Source: Cyanobium sp. NIES-981 (GTDB lineage: Bacteria > Cyanobacteriota > Cyanobacteriia > PCC-6307 > Cyanobiaceae). Taken from it: DNA of 64,000 bases. Below are positions 9,014 through 17,517 of this stretch, piece by piece. The stretch covers positions 1 to 64,000 of the forward strand of contig CAMDEM010000012.1 in assembly GCA_945896675.1 (NCBI GenBank), in the 5' to 3' direction. A model generated the notes under the pieces. It made no database searches. It worked only from the letters and a program-made list of their open reading frames with translations, and was not told where the DNA came from. How positions within the stretch are numbered: the first letter of the stretch is position 1; each line of letters starts with the position of its first letter. The position numbers and the translations under genes were made by a program.

Positions 9014-9946
9014 ATGGACGACCTCCTGCAAATCCTTCTCAACGGTCTCTCCGTGGGTGCGGTGTATGCCCTGTTTGCCCTCGGCTACACCCTGGTGTTC
9101 TCGGTGCTCGGGGTGATCAACTTCGCCCACGGGGCAATCTTCACCCTGGGTGCCTATTTCACCTATCTCCTCATTGGGGGCGGCGTGGGAAGCAATGGCC
9201 TGCTGGCCGGCTTCCAGCTGCCGGTGGCCCTGCCCTTCTGGCTCGCGCTGCCGATCGCCGGCCTGTTGTCCGGTGCCGTGGCGCTGGGGGTGGAAAGGGT
9301 GGCCTTTCGCCCCCTCCGCAAGCGCAACGCCGATCCCCTGTTGGCATTAATCACCAGCCTGGGGGCGGGGGTGATTTTGGTGAATCTGATTCAACTACTC
9401 ATGGGGGCCGAGAGTCATTCGATCCCCACGGGCAGCCTCGGCTCCCTACCGGCGGCCCTCTCCTTTGGCGGGGCCCGCATCCGCACGGTGCAGGTGCTGT
9501 TGCTGGCCGTCTCCACCGTGCTGGTTGGGCTGCTCACCGCCTGGATTGATGGCACCCGCAGCGGCAAAGGCCTACAGGCCGTTTCCGAAGACCCCGTCAC
9601 CGCCCAGTTGCTGGGGATCAACAGTGGCCAAATGATCCAAATCGCCTTCGGCCTAAGTGGTTTTTTGGCAGGCATCGCCGGCGGCCTGGTGGGCCTGAGC
9701 GTCAGCATCGCCGGGCCCTACTTCGGCATCGGCTATGGCATCAAGGGCCTGGGGGTGCTGGTGCTGGGGGGGCTCGGAAGTGTGCCTGGGGCCGTGCTGG
9801 GGGGCCTGATCATTGGGCTGGCTGAAGCCCTCGTGCCCTCGGACCTCTCGGGTTACAAGGATGCGGTGGCCTTTGGCTTTCTGTTCCTGATGCTGCTGGT
9901 GCGGCCCCAAGGGCTGCTGGGCAAACCCCTGCCCAACAAGGTGTAA
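9014..9946 (+). CDS. livH: ABC transporter permease, LivH family
   Basis: A 310-aa integral membrane protein with about eight hydrophobic helices. It has the LivH signature region G-L-S-V-G-A-V-Y-A-L-F-A-L-G-Y-T near the N-terminus and V-I-N-F-A-H-G just after it. The cytoplasmic coupling loop around D-P-V-T-A-Q-L-L-G-I-N resembles the E-A-A-like loop that contacts the ATPases. With LivM it forms the channel of the amino-acid importer. It starts 10 bp after the second binding protein and is followed by livM after 11 bp. Confidence 0.92.
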   Translation: MDDLLQILLNGLSVGAVYALFALGYTLVFSVLGVINFAHGAIFTLGAYFTYLLIGGGVGSNGLLAGFQLPVALPFWLALPIAGLLSGAVALGVERVAFRPLRKRNADPLLALITSLGAGVILVNLIQLLMGAESHSIPTGSLGSLPAALSFGGARIRTVQVLLLAVSTVLVGLLTAWIDGTRSGKGLQAVSEDPVTAQLLGINSGQMIQIAFGLSGFLAGIAGGLVGLSVSIAGPYFGIGYGIKGLGVLVLGGLGSVPGAVLGGLIIGLAEALVPSDLSGYKDAVAFGFLFLMLLVRPQGLLGKPLPNKV

Positions 9947-9957
9947 CCGGGAAGCCC

Positions 9958-10860
9958 ATGGACACCACCCTCCTCCAACAAATGCTGCTGGGAGCCCTCC
10001 TGGGCATTTCGGTGTATCTCCCCTTGCGCTGCGGCCAACTGTCCTTGGCCACCCCGGGCTTCTATGCGATCGGGGGCACCGTGGCCGCCCTGCTCTCCAC
10101 CCGAATCCCGGCCCTCGGCGGTGATGGGGTGAGCTACCCGATCAGCTCTGTGCTCTTGGAGATGGCTCTGGCAGCAATGGTTACGGGGATTTTGGCCCTT
10201 GGCATTGGCAAGGTGGTGTTGCGCCTGAGGGGCATCTACCTGGCCATCTCCACCATTGCCCTGGTGGAGATTCTGCGGGTGGTGAGCCTCAACCTCTCCT
10301 TCACCGGCGGTGCCATTGGCATCTTTGGCATTCCCCAGCCCTTTGCCAGCCCGGAGGGCTACGTGGGCTTCACCAGCCTGCTGCTGGCCGTGGTGTGTTG
10401 GCTCTGCGATCGGCTCGAGCGCACGCGGCCAGGGCTCGCCATGGCTGCCATCCGCGAGGACGAACTCGCCGCCGCCAGTCAAGGGATCAATACCGCCAAC
10501 ACCAAGCTGTTGGCGTTCGTGCTGAGTGCCCTGGTCGCTGGGGTCACCGGCGTGATCGCCGCCCACTTCCTCAACTCCTGGAACGCCCGCATGGGCAACT
10601 TCGATGCCAGCATCACCACCTTGGCGTTTGTGGTGTTTGGCGGCACCCGCACCTGGCTGGGCCCGGTGATTGGCGGCCTGGTGCTCACCGCCCTGCCGGA
10701 GCTGCTCCGGCCCGTGGGGGATCTCAGACTGATTGTCTATGGGCTGGTGATCTTGATGGGTCCGGTGCTGTTTCCCCAGGGAGTGATCACCCCGGAACGC
10801 CTCTCCCGGTGGAGCCGAATGCTGCGCCAACGCCTACGGCTCGAGGCCCCAACGCCATGA
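9958..10860 (+). CDS. livM: ABC transporter permease, LivM family
   Basis: A 300-aa polytopic membrane protein and LivH partner. The N-terminal Y-L-P-L-R-C-G-Q-L-S-L-A-T-P-G-F-Y-A-I-G pattern is characteristic of LivM, as is the coupling-loop sequence I-R-E-D-E-L-A-A-A-S-Q-G-I (about 164-176). It ends R-L-E-A-P-T-P, and its TGA overlaps the ATG of livG (ATGA), which indicates translational coupling. Confidence 0.92.
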   Translation: MDTTLLQQMLLGALLGISVYLPLRCGQLSLATPGFYAIGGTVAALLSTRIPALGGDGVSYPISSVLLEMALAAMVTGILALGIGKVVLRLRGIYLAISTIALVEILRVVSLNLSFTGGAIGIFGIPQPFASPEGYVGFTSLLLAVVCWLCDRLERTRPGLAMAAIREDELAAASQGINTANTKLLAFVLSALVAGVTGVIAAHFLNSWNARMGNFDASITTLAFVVFGGTRTWLGPVIGGLVLTALPELLRPVGDLRLIVYGLVILMGPVLFPQGVITPERLSRWSRMLRQRLRLEAPTP

Positions 10861-11627
10861 GCACACCCCTGCTGGCCGCCCACAACCTCAACCGGCAATT
10901 CGGCGGCTTGATGGCCGTCAATGACGTGAGCTTGCGGGTGCACCAGGGCGAAATCCTGGGCCTTCTTGGCCCCAATGGCGCCGGTAAAACCACCCTGTTC
11001 AACCTGATCTCCGGGGTCACCCCCGTCTCGACCGGCAGGATCGAGTGGCGGGGGGTTCCGATCACGGGCATGGCAAGCCATGCCGTAGCCGGCCTTGGCA
11101 TCGCCCGCACCTTTCAAAACCTGCGCCTGTTTCCCACGCTCAGCTGCCTCGACAACGTGATGGTGGGCCTGCATCGCCATGCCCGCCAAAAACGGCTGGC
11201 GGCCCTCTTCCAAACCCGGCCTTTTCACCAGAAGCAAGCCAAGCTGCACCAGGAAGCGCTGGCGCTGCTTGAGCTCTTTGGCATCGCCGATGCCGCCCAT
11301 CGCCCAGCCAATTCCCTCTCCTATGGCGATCGCCGGCGGCTGGAAATGGCCAGGGCCCTGGCCAACCGCCCTGAGCTGCTGCTCCTGGATGAACCGGCGG
11401 CTGGGATGAATCCCCACGAAAAAGACCAACTCTGCGAACTGATCCGCCAAATCCAGGCCCAGTTCCAGCTCACGGTTCTGATCATTGAGCACCACGTCCC
11501 CCTGATGATGCAGCTCTGCGACAGGTTGGTGGTGCTGAACTTCGGCAAAACCATTGCCGAAGGCCCACCGGAGCAGATCGCCAAGGATCCCGCCGTGATC
11601 GAGGCCTACCTCGGAGGAGCTGGATGA
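10857..11627 (+). CDS. livG: ABC transporter ATP-binding protein, LivG family
   Basis: 256 aa from ATG 10857; the frame extends further upstream inside livM, but that part is a shadow. Walker A is G-P-N-G-A-G-K-T-T at about 38-46, the signature region is N-S-L-S-Y-G-D-R-R-R-L-E, Walker B is L-L-L-L-D-E-P-A-A-G-M, and the switch His lies in I-I-E-H-H. The extended loop after Walker A (G-I-A-R-T-F-Q-N-L-R-L-F) is typical of LivG. It powers the importer together with LivF. It overlaps livM and livF by 4 bp each. Confidence 0.94.
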   Translation: MSTPLLAAHNLNRQFGGLMAVNDVSLRVHQGEILGLLGPNGAGKTTLFNLISGVTPVSTGRIEWRGVPITGMASHAVAGLGIARTFQNLRLFPTLSCLDNVMVGLHRHARQKRLAALFQTRPFHQKQAKLHQEALALLELFGIADAAHRPANSLSYGDRRRLEMARALANRPELLLLDEPAAGMNPHEKDQLCELIRQIQAQFQLTVLIIEHHVPLMMQLCDRLVVLNFGKTIAEGPPEQIAKDPAVIEAYLGGAG

Positions 11628-12355
11628 GCGTGTCCCCTCCAGCGGCTCCCCTACTCGAGTTCCGGGATCTGGTCGTGCGCTACGGCAGCATCACCGCCCT
11701 CCAGGGCATCAACATCGCGGTGCACACCGGTGAACTCGTTGCCCTTTTGGGCTCCAACGGAGCCGGCAAAAGCACAACCCTGCGCGCCGCCTCCCGGCTC
11801 TTGCCCCTCGCCCAAGGTTCCATCCGTTGGCATGGGGGCGACCTGGGCCGGGTCAGCACCGAGCGCACCGTGAAGCTGGGCCTCAGCCATTGCCCCGAAG
11901 GACGGCGGGTGCTGGGCCGGCAAAGCGTGAAAGACAACCTGGAACTGGGCGCTTGGCTGCGCAAGGACCGCGCCGGCATCAAGGCTGATATCGACCGTTG
12001 CTACGGCCTGTTCCCGCGGCTGGCAGAACGGCGCAACCAATTAGCGGGCTCCCTCTCGGGAGGGGAGCAGCAAATGCTGGCCATTGCCCGCTCCTTGATG
12101 GCCAGGCCCACCCTCCTGATGCTGGATGAACCCAGCCTGGGTTTGGCCCCCAAGTTGGTGGCCGAAGTGATGACCACCCTGCGCCAGCTCAACCAGGACG
12201 GTCTCACCATCCTGCTGGTCGAGCAAAACGCCAACGCCGCCCTGGCCATTGCCCACCGCGCCTATGTGCTGGAGGCGGGCCGCATCAGCCTGGAAGGCAG
12301 CGCCCAGGACCTGCGCAGCAACGACAAGCTCCGCGCCTCCTACTTGGGTGCCTAA
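11624..12355 (+). CDS. livF: ABC transporter ATP-binding protein, LivF family
   Basis: 243 aa. Walker A G-S-N-G-A-G-K-S-T lies at about 43-51, the signature is L-S-G-G-E-Q-Q-M-L-A, Walker B is L-M-L-D-E-P-S-L-G-L-A, and the switch region is L-V-E-Q-N, as in LivF/UrtE proteins. It is the last gene of the importer operon and starts with a 4-bp overlap with livG. A stem-loop (12363-12387) follows directly and probably ends the transcript. Confidence 0.94.
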   Translation: MSVSPPAAPLLEFRDLVVRYGSITALQGINIAVHTGELVALLGSNGAGKSTTLRAASRLLPLAQGSIRWHGGDLGRVSTERTVKLGLSHCPEGRRVLGRQSVKDNLELGAWLRKDRAGIKADIDRCYGLFPRLAERRNQLAGSLSGGEQQMLAIARSLMARPTLLMLDEPSLGLAPKLVAEVMTTLRQLNQDGLTILLVEQNANAALAIAHRAYVLEAGRISLEGSAQDLRSNDKLRASYLGA

Positions 12356-12362
12356 CGGGGGC

Positions 12363-12387
12363 TGAAGCGGCCTAAAGCCGAGCTTCA
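12363..12387. terminator. Stem-loop between livF and the Nif11 gene, probable bidirectional terminator
   Basis: TGAAGC (12363-12368) pairs with GCTTCA (12382-12387). Inside it GGC pairs with GCC around the loop CTAAA, leaving a two-base bulge. The hairpin sits between the convergent livF and Nif11 genes and includes the latter's stop codon. There is no long U-run, so factor-independent termination is only likely, not certain. Confidence 0.45.
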
Positions 12388-12639
12388 ATCCTTATCGGTA
12401 GCACCAAAGGCGTGCATCAGGGCATCACCCCAGCTGTTGATGCCTTCGAGCTCATGGTCCTTGGCCGTGCCCAAGGCCTTGGCATGTTCCTTGAGCAACA
12501 CGGTTTTATCCAGCACGTGGCCGTGGGACTCAGCGATGGTGAGGATGTCGTCCACACCGGCCGCCGCATGCACCTTGCTACGCAGGGCTTCGTCGCCAGC
12601 AATTTTGGAAACAAAGGCCTGAATCGAAGCAACAGACAT
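12385..12639 (-). CDS. Nif11-domain small protein
   Basis: 84 aa. The N-terminal half fits the Nif11 domain (I-Q-A-F-V-S-K-I-A-G-D-E-A-L-R-S-K-V, then D-D-I-L-T-I-A-E-S-H-G). This domain is the leader of many cyanobacterial RiPP precursors but also occurs alone. An E-L-E-G leader-like element (about 63-66) is followed by I-N-S-W-G-D-A-L rather than a Gly-Gly cleavage site, and there is no Cys/Ser/Thr-rich core. It is therefore probably a stand-alone Nif11 protein of unknown function. It is monocistronic and divergent from the NDH-2 gene. Confidence 0.75.
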   Translation of the reverse strand: MSVASIQAFVSKIAGDEALRSKVHAAAGVDDILTIAESHGHVLDKTVLLKEHAKALGTAKDHELEGINSWGDALMHAFGATDKD

Positions 12640-12759
12640 GGGGTGAGCCAGGAATGGAGACGTCTACTCATAGCAGGGTCACGGTTTGCCATCACAGAGC
12701 CGTAGCCCAAAGACAACCCAAGCAAAGCTGCATAACCTGAGCCCACTGCCTCCTGAGCC

Positions 12760-14166
12760 ATGGCCCGCGAACGCTTCTTCCTGGAGCTCGATCCACCGGA
12801 GGCAACCCTGAAGGCCCTCCCCCATGTGGTGATTGTGGGCGGTGGTTTTGCCGGTTTGAAGGCCTGCCATGCGCTGATCGGCAAACCCGTACGCGTCACC
12901 CTGATCGACAAGCGCAACTTCAACCTGTTCCAGCCCTTGCTCTACCAAGTGGCATCTGGACTGGTCTCCCAGGGAGATGTGGCCTCTCCCCTGCGGCAGA
13001 TGGTCGGCCAGGCACCCAATGTGCAAGTGCTCCTGGGCGAAGTGCAGGGGATCGACGCCACGGCGAAGGAGGTCGTGTTCAACGAGCGTCGCTACCGCTA
13101 CGACCACCTGATCCTGGCCGCCGGATCGGGGAGCAGCTATTTCGGCCATGAGGAATGGCGGGCCCTGGCACCGCCGATGAAAATCCTGGAACACGCCGAT
13201 GAAATCCGGCGCCGGGTCCTTTCCGCCCTCGAGGAAGCCGAACAAACCCCCGATCCAGCCAAGCGCCTCTTCCTTCAATCGGTAGTAGTGGTTGGTGGCG
13301 GGCCCACGGGATGCGAACTGGCGGGATCCCTCAATGAACTCATGCGCCACAGCCTGGAGCGGGATTTCAAACAGTTGGATCCCAAGCAATGCAAGGTCAC
13401 GTTGGTGGATCCGGGCGATCGGGTGTTGCGCGCCATGGATCCGGCCATCTCCAAGGCGGCCCAGAACTATTTCGACAAAGCCGGTGTTCAGCTCCTGCTC
13501 GGGGGCCGGGTGCAGCAAATCACCGAAGGCCAGCTGGTGGTGACCACGGCTGATGGCAACCACACCTTGGAGGCCGCAACGATCTGCTGGACAGCGGGGG
13601 TTAGGGCCTCCCACCTGGGCAAGGTGTTGGGCGATGCCACCGGCTGCCCGGTGGACAAGGGCGGACGGGTGATCGTGGAACCGGATTTTTCCATCCAGGG
13701 CCATCCCGAAATTCGCGTCATTGGCGACCTTTGCTCCTACAGCCACACCGCCGATGGCAAACCCCTCCCTGGCATGGCGGGTCCCGCCGTGCAAATGGGC
13801 GGTTGGGTGGCCGCCGACATCGTCGCCAACCTCCAAGGGGAACCCCACAAAAGCTTTAGCTGGTTCGATTTCGGCAGCATGGCCGTGCTTGGTCCGTTGC
13901 ATGCCGTCGCCGACTTCCGGGGCCTACGGGTCTCGGGTGCCGTGGGCTGGCTGCTCTGGGGACTCGCACACCTCGCCTTCATGCCAGCGAACGAAAACCG
14001 CATCAGCCTGCTCTCAAAATGGCTCTGGGCCATCGCTACCCGGGAGCGGGCATCGATGCTGATCACCGGCCATCCCAACCAACATCTGGACGTGGATGTG
14101 GGCCTAGTTCCAGTCGAAGCCCCAGCCCCAGAACCCACGCAAGCGTCAGCCACGATTGCGGGATGA
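12760..14166 (+). CDS. Type II NADH dehydrogenase (NDH-2) family
   Basis: A 468-aa two-dinucleotide-binding-domain flavoprotein. The FAD site is V-I-V-G-G-G-F-A-G-L-K-A at about 26-37, followed by the NDH-2 pattern L-I-D-K-R-N-F-N-L-F-Q-P-L-L-Y-Q-V-A. The NAD(P)H site is V-V-V-G-G-G-P-T-G-C-E-L around 170-181, with the second FAD contact at V-I-G-D-L. A C-terminal amphipathic or hydrophobic segment probably binds the membrane. It passes electrons from NAD(P)H to quinone without pumping protons; cyanobacterial NDH-2s may also sense redox state. No partner gene is adjacent. Confidence 0.88.
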   Translation: MARERFFLELDPPEATLKALPHVVIVGGGFAGLKACHALIGKPVRVTLIDKRNFNLFQPLLYQVASGLVSQGDVASPLRQMVGQAPNVQVLLGEVQGIDATAKEVVFNERRYRYDHLILAAGSGSSYFGHEEWRALAPPMKILEHADEIRRRVLSALEEAEQTPDPAKRLFLQSVVVVGGGPTGCELAGSLNELMRHSLERDFKQLDPKQCKVTLVDPGDRVLRAMDPAISKAAQNYFDKAGVQLLLGGRVQQITEGQLVVTTADGNHTLEAATICWTAGVRASHLGKVLGDATGCPVDKGGRVIVEPDFSIQGHPEIRVIGDLCSYSHTADGKPLPGMAGPAVQMGGWVAADIVANLQGEPHKSFSWFDFGSMAVLGPLHAVADFRGLRVSGAVGWLLWGLAHLAFMPANENRISLLSKWLWAIATRERASMLITGHPNQHLDVDVGLVPVEAPAPEPTQASATIAG

Positions 14167-14170
14167 GGCG

Positions 14171-14932
14171 TTAATCGCCATCGGTGGGATTCTGATCCTG
14201 TTGATTTTCACTTTGGATCGTATAGCGACTAATCAAAAGACCCATCACCAAGGCCAAATAGAGGGGGCCAGAAATACTAAGGGCCACGCTAGCCATTTGG
14301 GCCGTAGGGGTCGTTGGCACAATGTCGCCATAGCCAACTGTTGTCAGACTGACAAAGGCAAAGTAATAAATTCTCGACAGATCCAACATCCAGGTTGAAA
14401 CATCGGACGGATTGGCGGCGAATACCTGCAATGCCAAAGATTGGTGATCCCGAACCGTACTCACAAAACTCCCAGGTGCCACCGTTTCCAGCACGGAAAA
14501 AAACAAGCCCCCGGTAATACCCAACAGCAGGTATCCCGCCACTGCGCCGGAAATCACCTTTGCACTTATCACCTTTTCGCACGACAGGCAATACAAGAGT
14601 CTCTTGAGGCTCCAGAACACAAACATGGCAATCAGACCCAAAACAGGCACGCCACTGGTGAAACGCCAGTTCACCGAACTCAGCAACCACAGCAACTGGA
14701 AGCTAAAGGCGGCAAGTCCAATCAGGCGGTAGGAATTGTCATACCAGTGACGCTTGTGTTGACGCGGGCGCAATGGCCTCCCCAGCTCAATGGTGAGCAT
14801 CAAGATGAGGACTTCAGAACAGAAAACCGAGATTCGGCGAACTGGATAGGGGAAGGCAATCAGCACCATCACCCCGAGCGACAACAGGAACAGATGGCCG
14901 TAAAACCGATGGCGTCGTTGCAGGGTCGCCAT
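14171..14932 (-). CDS. Potassium-channel-like membrane protein with intact selectivity filter
   Basis: 253 aa with several hydrophobic helices and, near the C-terminus, the ion-channel pore motif T-T-V-G-Y-G-D (about residues 197-203) between two helices (Ion_trans_2 type). It should form a tetrameric K+-selective pore. The start overlaps the stop of the upstream paralogue by one base (TAATG), so the two are cotranscribed and could co-assemble. Base composition looks lower in GC than the flanks. It converges with the NDH-2 gene with only 4 bp between stops. Confidence 0.85.
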   Translation of the reverse strand: MATLQRRHRFYGHLFLLSLGVMVLIAFPYPVRRISVFCSEVLILMLTIELGRPLRPRQHKRHWYDNSYRLIGLAAFSFQLLWLLSSVNWRFTSGVPVLGLIAMFVFWSLKRLLYCLSCEKVISAKVISGAVAGYLLLGITGGLFFSVLETVAPGSFVSTVRDHQSLALQVFAANPSDVSTWMLDLSRIYYFAFVSLTTVGYGDIVPTTPTAQMASVALSISGPLYLALVMGLLISRYTIQSENQQDQNPTDGD

Positions 14933-15645
14933 TAGGCACTTCGGCGGTGATAGCGACCCAGAATTAAAGCAATCAAGATCGCCACATAGAGCTGGCCCAA
15001 GATGGTGATCACCGTGGTCACCACTTGGCCGGCCACGTTACTGGTTTCGAGGACGGTGGTTCCCACGGTGGTGAGCATCGTGAAGGAAGCGGCCATCAGG
15101 GCCGGGGCCACCGCCAAATCAATGGAATTGCCAGCCTGAACAAGGGGCAAAGAAGCCAGCACGAAGGCCGAGGGCTGGACGGCCCAAAGGGCCGTCAACA
15201 GCAACCCACCAGCCAAGCCGATCAGCAGATAGCCCGAGGCGGCACCGAGCACCACCGAAACAGTCACATAGGGTTCTCGAACCAAGGTTTTGACCTTGCG
15301 GAACACCCCAACCGAAAGAAAGAGCAACCACGCAAACACATGGGGGACGGTCAGCATTCGCCCCATGTGCGGAGCTTGGATGAGGGCCCCATGCCAGAGA
15401 ATTTCCAGGCCAATGGCCAAAGCCCCCAGCCCAAAGATCAACGGCCGGGTTTGACGGAGGGGCGAATAGCGGCTCACGAACACGATGAGCACCAGCGCCA
15501 GCAGCACCAGCATCACCGACAACAACCAGGGATGCCCTTGGGCCAGGGGCAACAGAAGGAGCAGGAGCACCTCCGTTGCCAAGGTGATCTGATAGCCCCG
15601 GTGGCGATGGCGTAACCGCCCAATCTGTTCTGGCGTGAACCGCAC
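14932..15645 (-). CDS. Ion-channel paralogue with degenerate selectivity filter
   Basis: 237 aa from GTG 15645. Same topology as the downstream channel, and the pore position aligns (F-T-M-L-T-T-V-G-T-T-V-L-E-T, about 188-201). The essential G-Y-G-D is replaced by G-T-T-V, so K+ selectivity of the usual kind is not expected. R-R-H-R-like basic residues occupy the N-terminus and Y-H-R-R-S-A the C-terminus. It could be a modulatory subunit for the adjacent intact channel; this is inference from adjacency and the lost filter. Confidence 0.75.
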   Translation of the reverse strand: MRFTPEQIGRLRHRHRGYQITLATEVLLLLLLPLAQGHPWLLSVMLVLLALVLIVFVSRYSPLRQTRPLIFGLGALAIGLEILWHGALIQAPHMGRMLTVPHVFAWLLFLSVGVFRKVKTLVREPYVTVSVVLGAASGYLLIGLAGGLLLTALWAVQPSAFVLASLPLVQAGNSIDLAVAPALMAASFTMLTTVGTTVLETSNVAGQVVTTVITILGQLYVAILIALILGRYHRRSA

Positions 15646-15651
15646 CGATAC

Positions 15652-16458
15652 CTAAAGGCCAGGGCTGCTTTGCATGATGCCACCATCGGCGAAGATCGAG
15701 GTGGCGGTGATATAGCTGGCAGCATCACTTGCCAAGAAGCCCACCACCTTGGCGATCTCCTCGGGTTGGGCCATACGCCCCATCGGGATGGCCGCATTCA
15801 GCTTGGCCAGCAGCTCAGGGTTGTTCATGGTCGAGTCGTTGATTGGGGTGGCCACCGCTCCTGGCCCCACGTTCACGATCGTCACGCCCTTGGAAGCCAG
15901 CTCCACGCCAGCCGTACGGGTCAACATCCGTACACCACCTTTGGCGACGCAATAGGGCGTGTTGTTGGGCATCGGCCAATCCTCATGCACCGATGAAATA
16001 TTGATGATCCGGCCGCCGCTGCCCTGGGCAATCATCTGCTTGGCGGCGTATTGGGTGGCAAAGAAGACACCCCGTAGATTGACGTTCAAGACCTTGTCGA
16101 AGTCATCGGGTGTGGTGTCCAGAATCGACGTGCGCGTCTCGATGCCGGCATTGTTCACCATGATATCGAGCCTGCCGTATTTGCTGACAGCGGTATCAAC
16201 AAGCCGCTGGAGGTCTTCCAGCTTGCCCACGTCAGCCTGCACCCCAAAGCTCGAACCGCCATAGGCACCAATCTCCTCCTCCAGGGCCTCGGTGGCCTCG
16301 GGATGGGAGCGGTAGTCGATCACCACCTTGGCCCCCAGCTCGGCCAAATACTCGACGATGGATTTACCAATTCCGCTGTTCCCACCGGTCACGATGGCAA
16401 CCTTGCCTTGGAGCAGCGTGGAGAGAGCCTTATTGGCAAGGGGGTTGGTGCTGGTCAT
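15652..16458 (-). CDS. SDR oxidoreductase, glucose 1-dehydrogenase-like
   Basis: 268 aa from ATG 16458; the frame continues upstream across the divergent promoter region, but that part is not protein-like. Classical SDR features: T-G-G-N-S-G-I-G for NAD(P), N-N-A-G near residue 105, catalytic Ser in I-N-I-S-S-V-H-E, Y-C-V-A-K (YxxxK), and a C-terminal I-F-A-D-G-G. The segment S-S-V-H-E plus G-P-G-A-V-A-T-P-I-N matches Bacillus-type glucose 1-dehydrogenase, which makes glucono-lactone. The divergent operon encodes an SMP-30 lactonase that could act on that product. Substrate is inferred. Confidence 0.85.
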   Translation of the reverse strand: MTSTNPLANKALSTLLQGKVAIVTGGNSGIGKSIVEYLAELGAKVVIDYRSHPEATEALEEEIGAYGGSSFGVQADVGKLEDLQRLVDTAVSKYGRLDIMVNNAGIETRTSILDTTPDDFDKVLNVNLRGVFFATQYAAKQMIAQGSGGRIINISSVHEDWPMPNNTPYCVAKGGVRMLTRTAGVELASKGVTIVNVGPGAVATPINDSTMNNPELLAKLNAAIPMGRMAQPEEIAKVVGFLASDAASYITATSIFADGGIMQSSPGL

Positions 16459-16620
16459 GGCGTTAGCCCAAGAATGGCTTGTTTCGCCAAACCTAAGGCG
16501 ATTAAGCCAATCCAGTATCAGGTTGCAACAGCTACAGCCTGGAAACCCTGACATAGCCCTGCGATGACACTTCTGCGGGCTTTGCCTACGTTTAATAGAG
16601 ACCCCTAGCAGCCCCCGCCC

Positions 16621-17025
16621 ATGGCTTCCGGTGACATCCGCCGAGCGATCCATAGCGATCGCTTCCCCAAGCCTGTTGCCTCCTACAGCCAAGGATTTCA
16701 AAAGGGCAACACCCTCTTCATCACAGGACAGCTTCCTGTTGATCCCGAAACCAATCTGAAGGTTGGCGATGGGGACATCACAATTGAATCGCAGCAGGTG
16801 ATGCGCAACATGCAGGCCGTGCTCGAAGAGGCAGGCTTTGCTTTTAAAGATGTGGTGAGCGCCACCGTCTACCTCACCGACATCAACAAGCTCGACACCT
16901 TCGATGTCGTTTGGCAGGAGTACTTCCCCGATCCCCAGGCCTACCCCTCCCGGGCTGTTGTGGAGGTGGCGGCCCTGGTTCTTGGCATCCAACTCGAGAT
17001 CTCAGCCATCGCCATCAAGGATTGA
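16621..17025 (+). CDS. ridA: RidA/YjgF family reactive imine deaminase
   Basis: 134 aa, slightly longer than the usual 125-130. It has P-V-A-S-Y-S-Q-G-F near the N-terminus, G-Q-L-P-V-D-P-E in the middle, and the key Arg in Y-P-S-R-A-V-V-E-V with the Glu of Q-L-E-I-S near the C-terminus. Proteins with this Arg hydrolyse 2-aminoacrylate-type imines formed by PLP enzymes. It is the first gene of a six-gene plus-strand run. A 162-bp spacer separates it from the divergent SDR and should hold both promoters; a TTTAAT about 30 bp upstream could be a -10 element, but I see no clear -35. Confidence 0.9.
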   Translation: MASGDIRRAIHSDRFPKPVASYSQGFQKGNTLFITGQLPVDPETNLKVGDGDITIESQQVMRNMQAVLEEAGFAFKDVVSATVYLTDINKLDTFDVVWQEYFPDPQAYPSRAVVEVAALVLGIQLEISAIAIKD

Positions 17026-17034
17026 ACCCCAGCC

Positions 17035-17496
17035 ATGACAGACCCCTTCAGCCTTGCGCCCCAACCTGAGTGGTATTGGCATCTCTGGACCGATGAGCAG
17101 GGCATCAGCCGGCAGCAGAAGTGCTCGATCAGCTCCTTCAGCCTGGGACAGCTGGGCCCCGGAGATTCACCGCAGTTTTCACGCAACCTGCTGGATCAGG
17201 GCAATGCCTTTGTGACCTACCTCCCGGTCGGCTGGACTGCGGACTGGCATGAGAACCACATCCCCAAATGGATCTACGTGCTTCGAGGATCCTGGTCGGT
17301 GGAAAGCATGGATGGCCACAAGGTCGTCATCAATGCCGGCGAATATTCCTTCGGAGCCGATCAAGACTGCATCACAACCCCGGATGGCAAAAGGGGGCAT
17401 CTCTCAGCCCAAGTTGGCGATGAAACCAATGTGCAGCTGATTATTCAACGCAACGACGATGCCTGGCGGGGTGTCAAACCGGGCTTTTTTAGCTGA
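17035..17496 (+). CDS. Cupin-domain protein
   Basis: 153 aa. The central part fits a single small beta-barrel cupin: a metal-ligand-like D-W-H-E-N-H followed by I-Y-V-L-R-G-S-W and a later G-E-Y-S-F-G. The classic third and fourth ligand positions are not obvious, so metal binding is uncertain. Ligand or substrate is unknown. It lies 9 bp after ridA and 21 bp before the SMP-30 gene, so it belongs to this metabolic operon; sugar-derived acids would be a reasonable guess. Confidence 0.7.
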   Translation: MTDPFSLAPQPEWYWHLWTDEQGISRQQKCSISSFSLGQLGPGDSPQFSRNLLDQGNAFVTYLPVGWTADWHENHIPKWIYVLRGSWSVESMDGHKVVINAGEYSFGADQDCITTPDGKRGHLSAQVGDETNVQLIIQRNDDAWRGVKPGFFS

Positions 17497-17517
17497 GTTC
17501 AATCACCAACCGCATCC

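Noticed and set aside
10395-10856. N-terminal extension of the LivG frame
   Set aside because: It overlaps livM out of frame; LivG of normal length begins at ATG 10857 with an ATGA overlap.
16459-16620. A promoter for ridA at TTTAAT
   Set aside because: No -35 hexamer at the right distance, so only mentioned in the ridA entry.
16459-16992. N-terminal extension of the SDR frame
   Set aside because: It crosses the divergent spacer and runs opposite ridA; classical SDR length is reached from ATG 16458.
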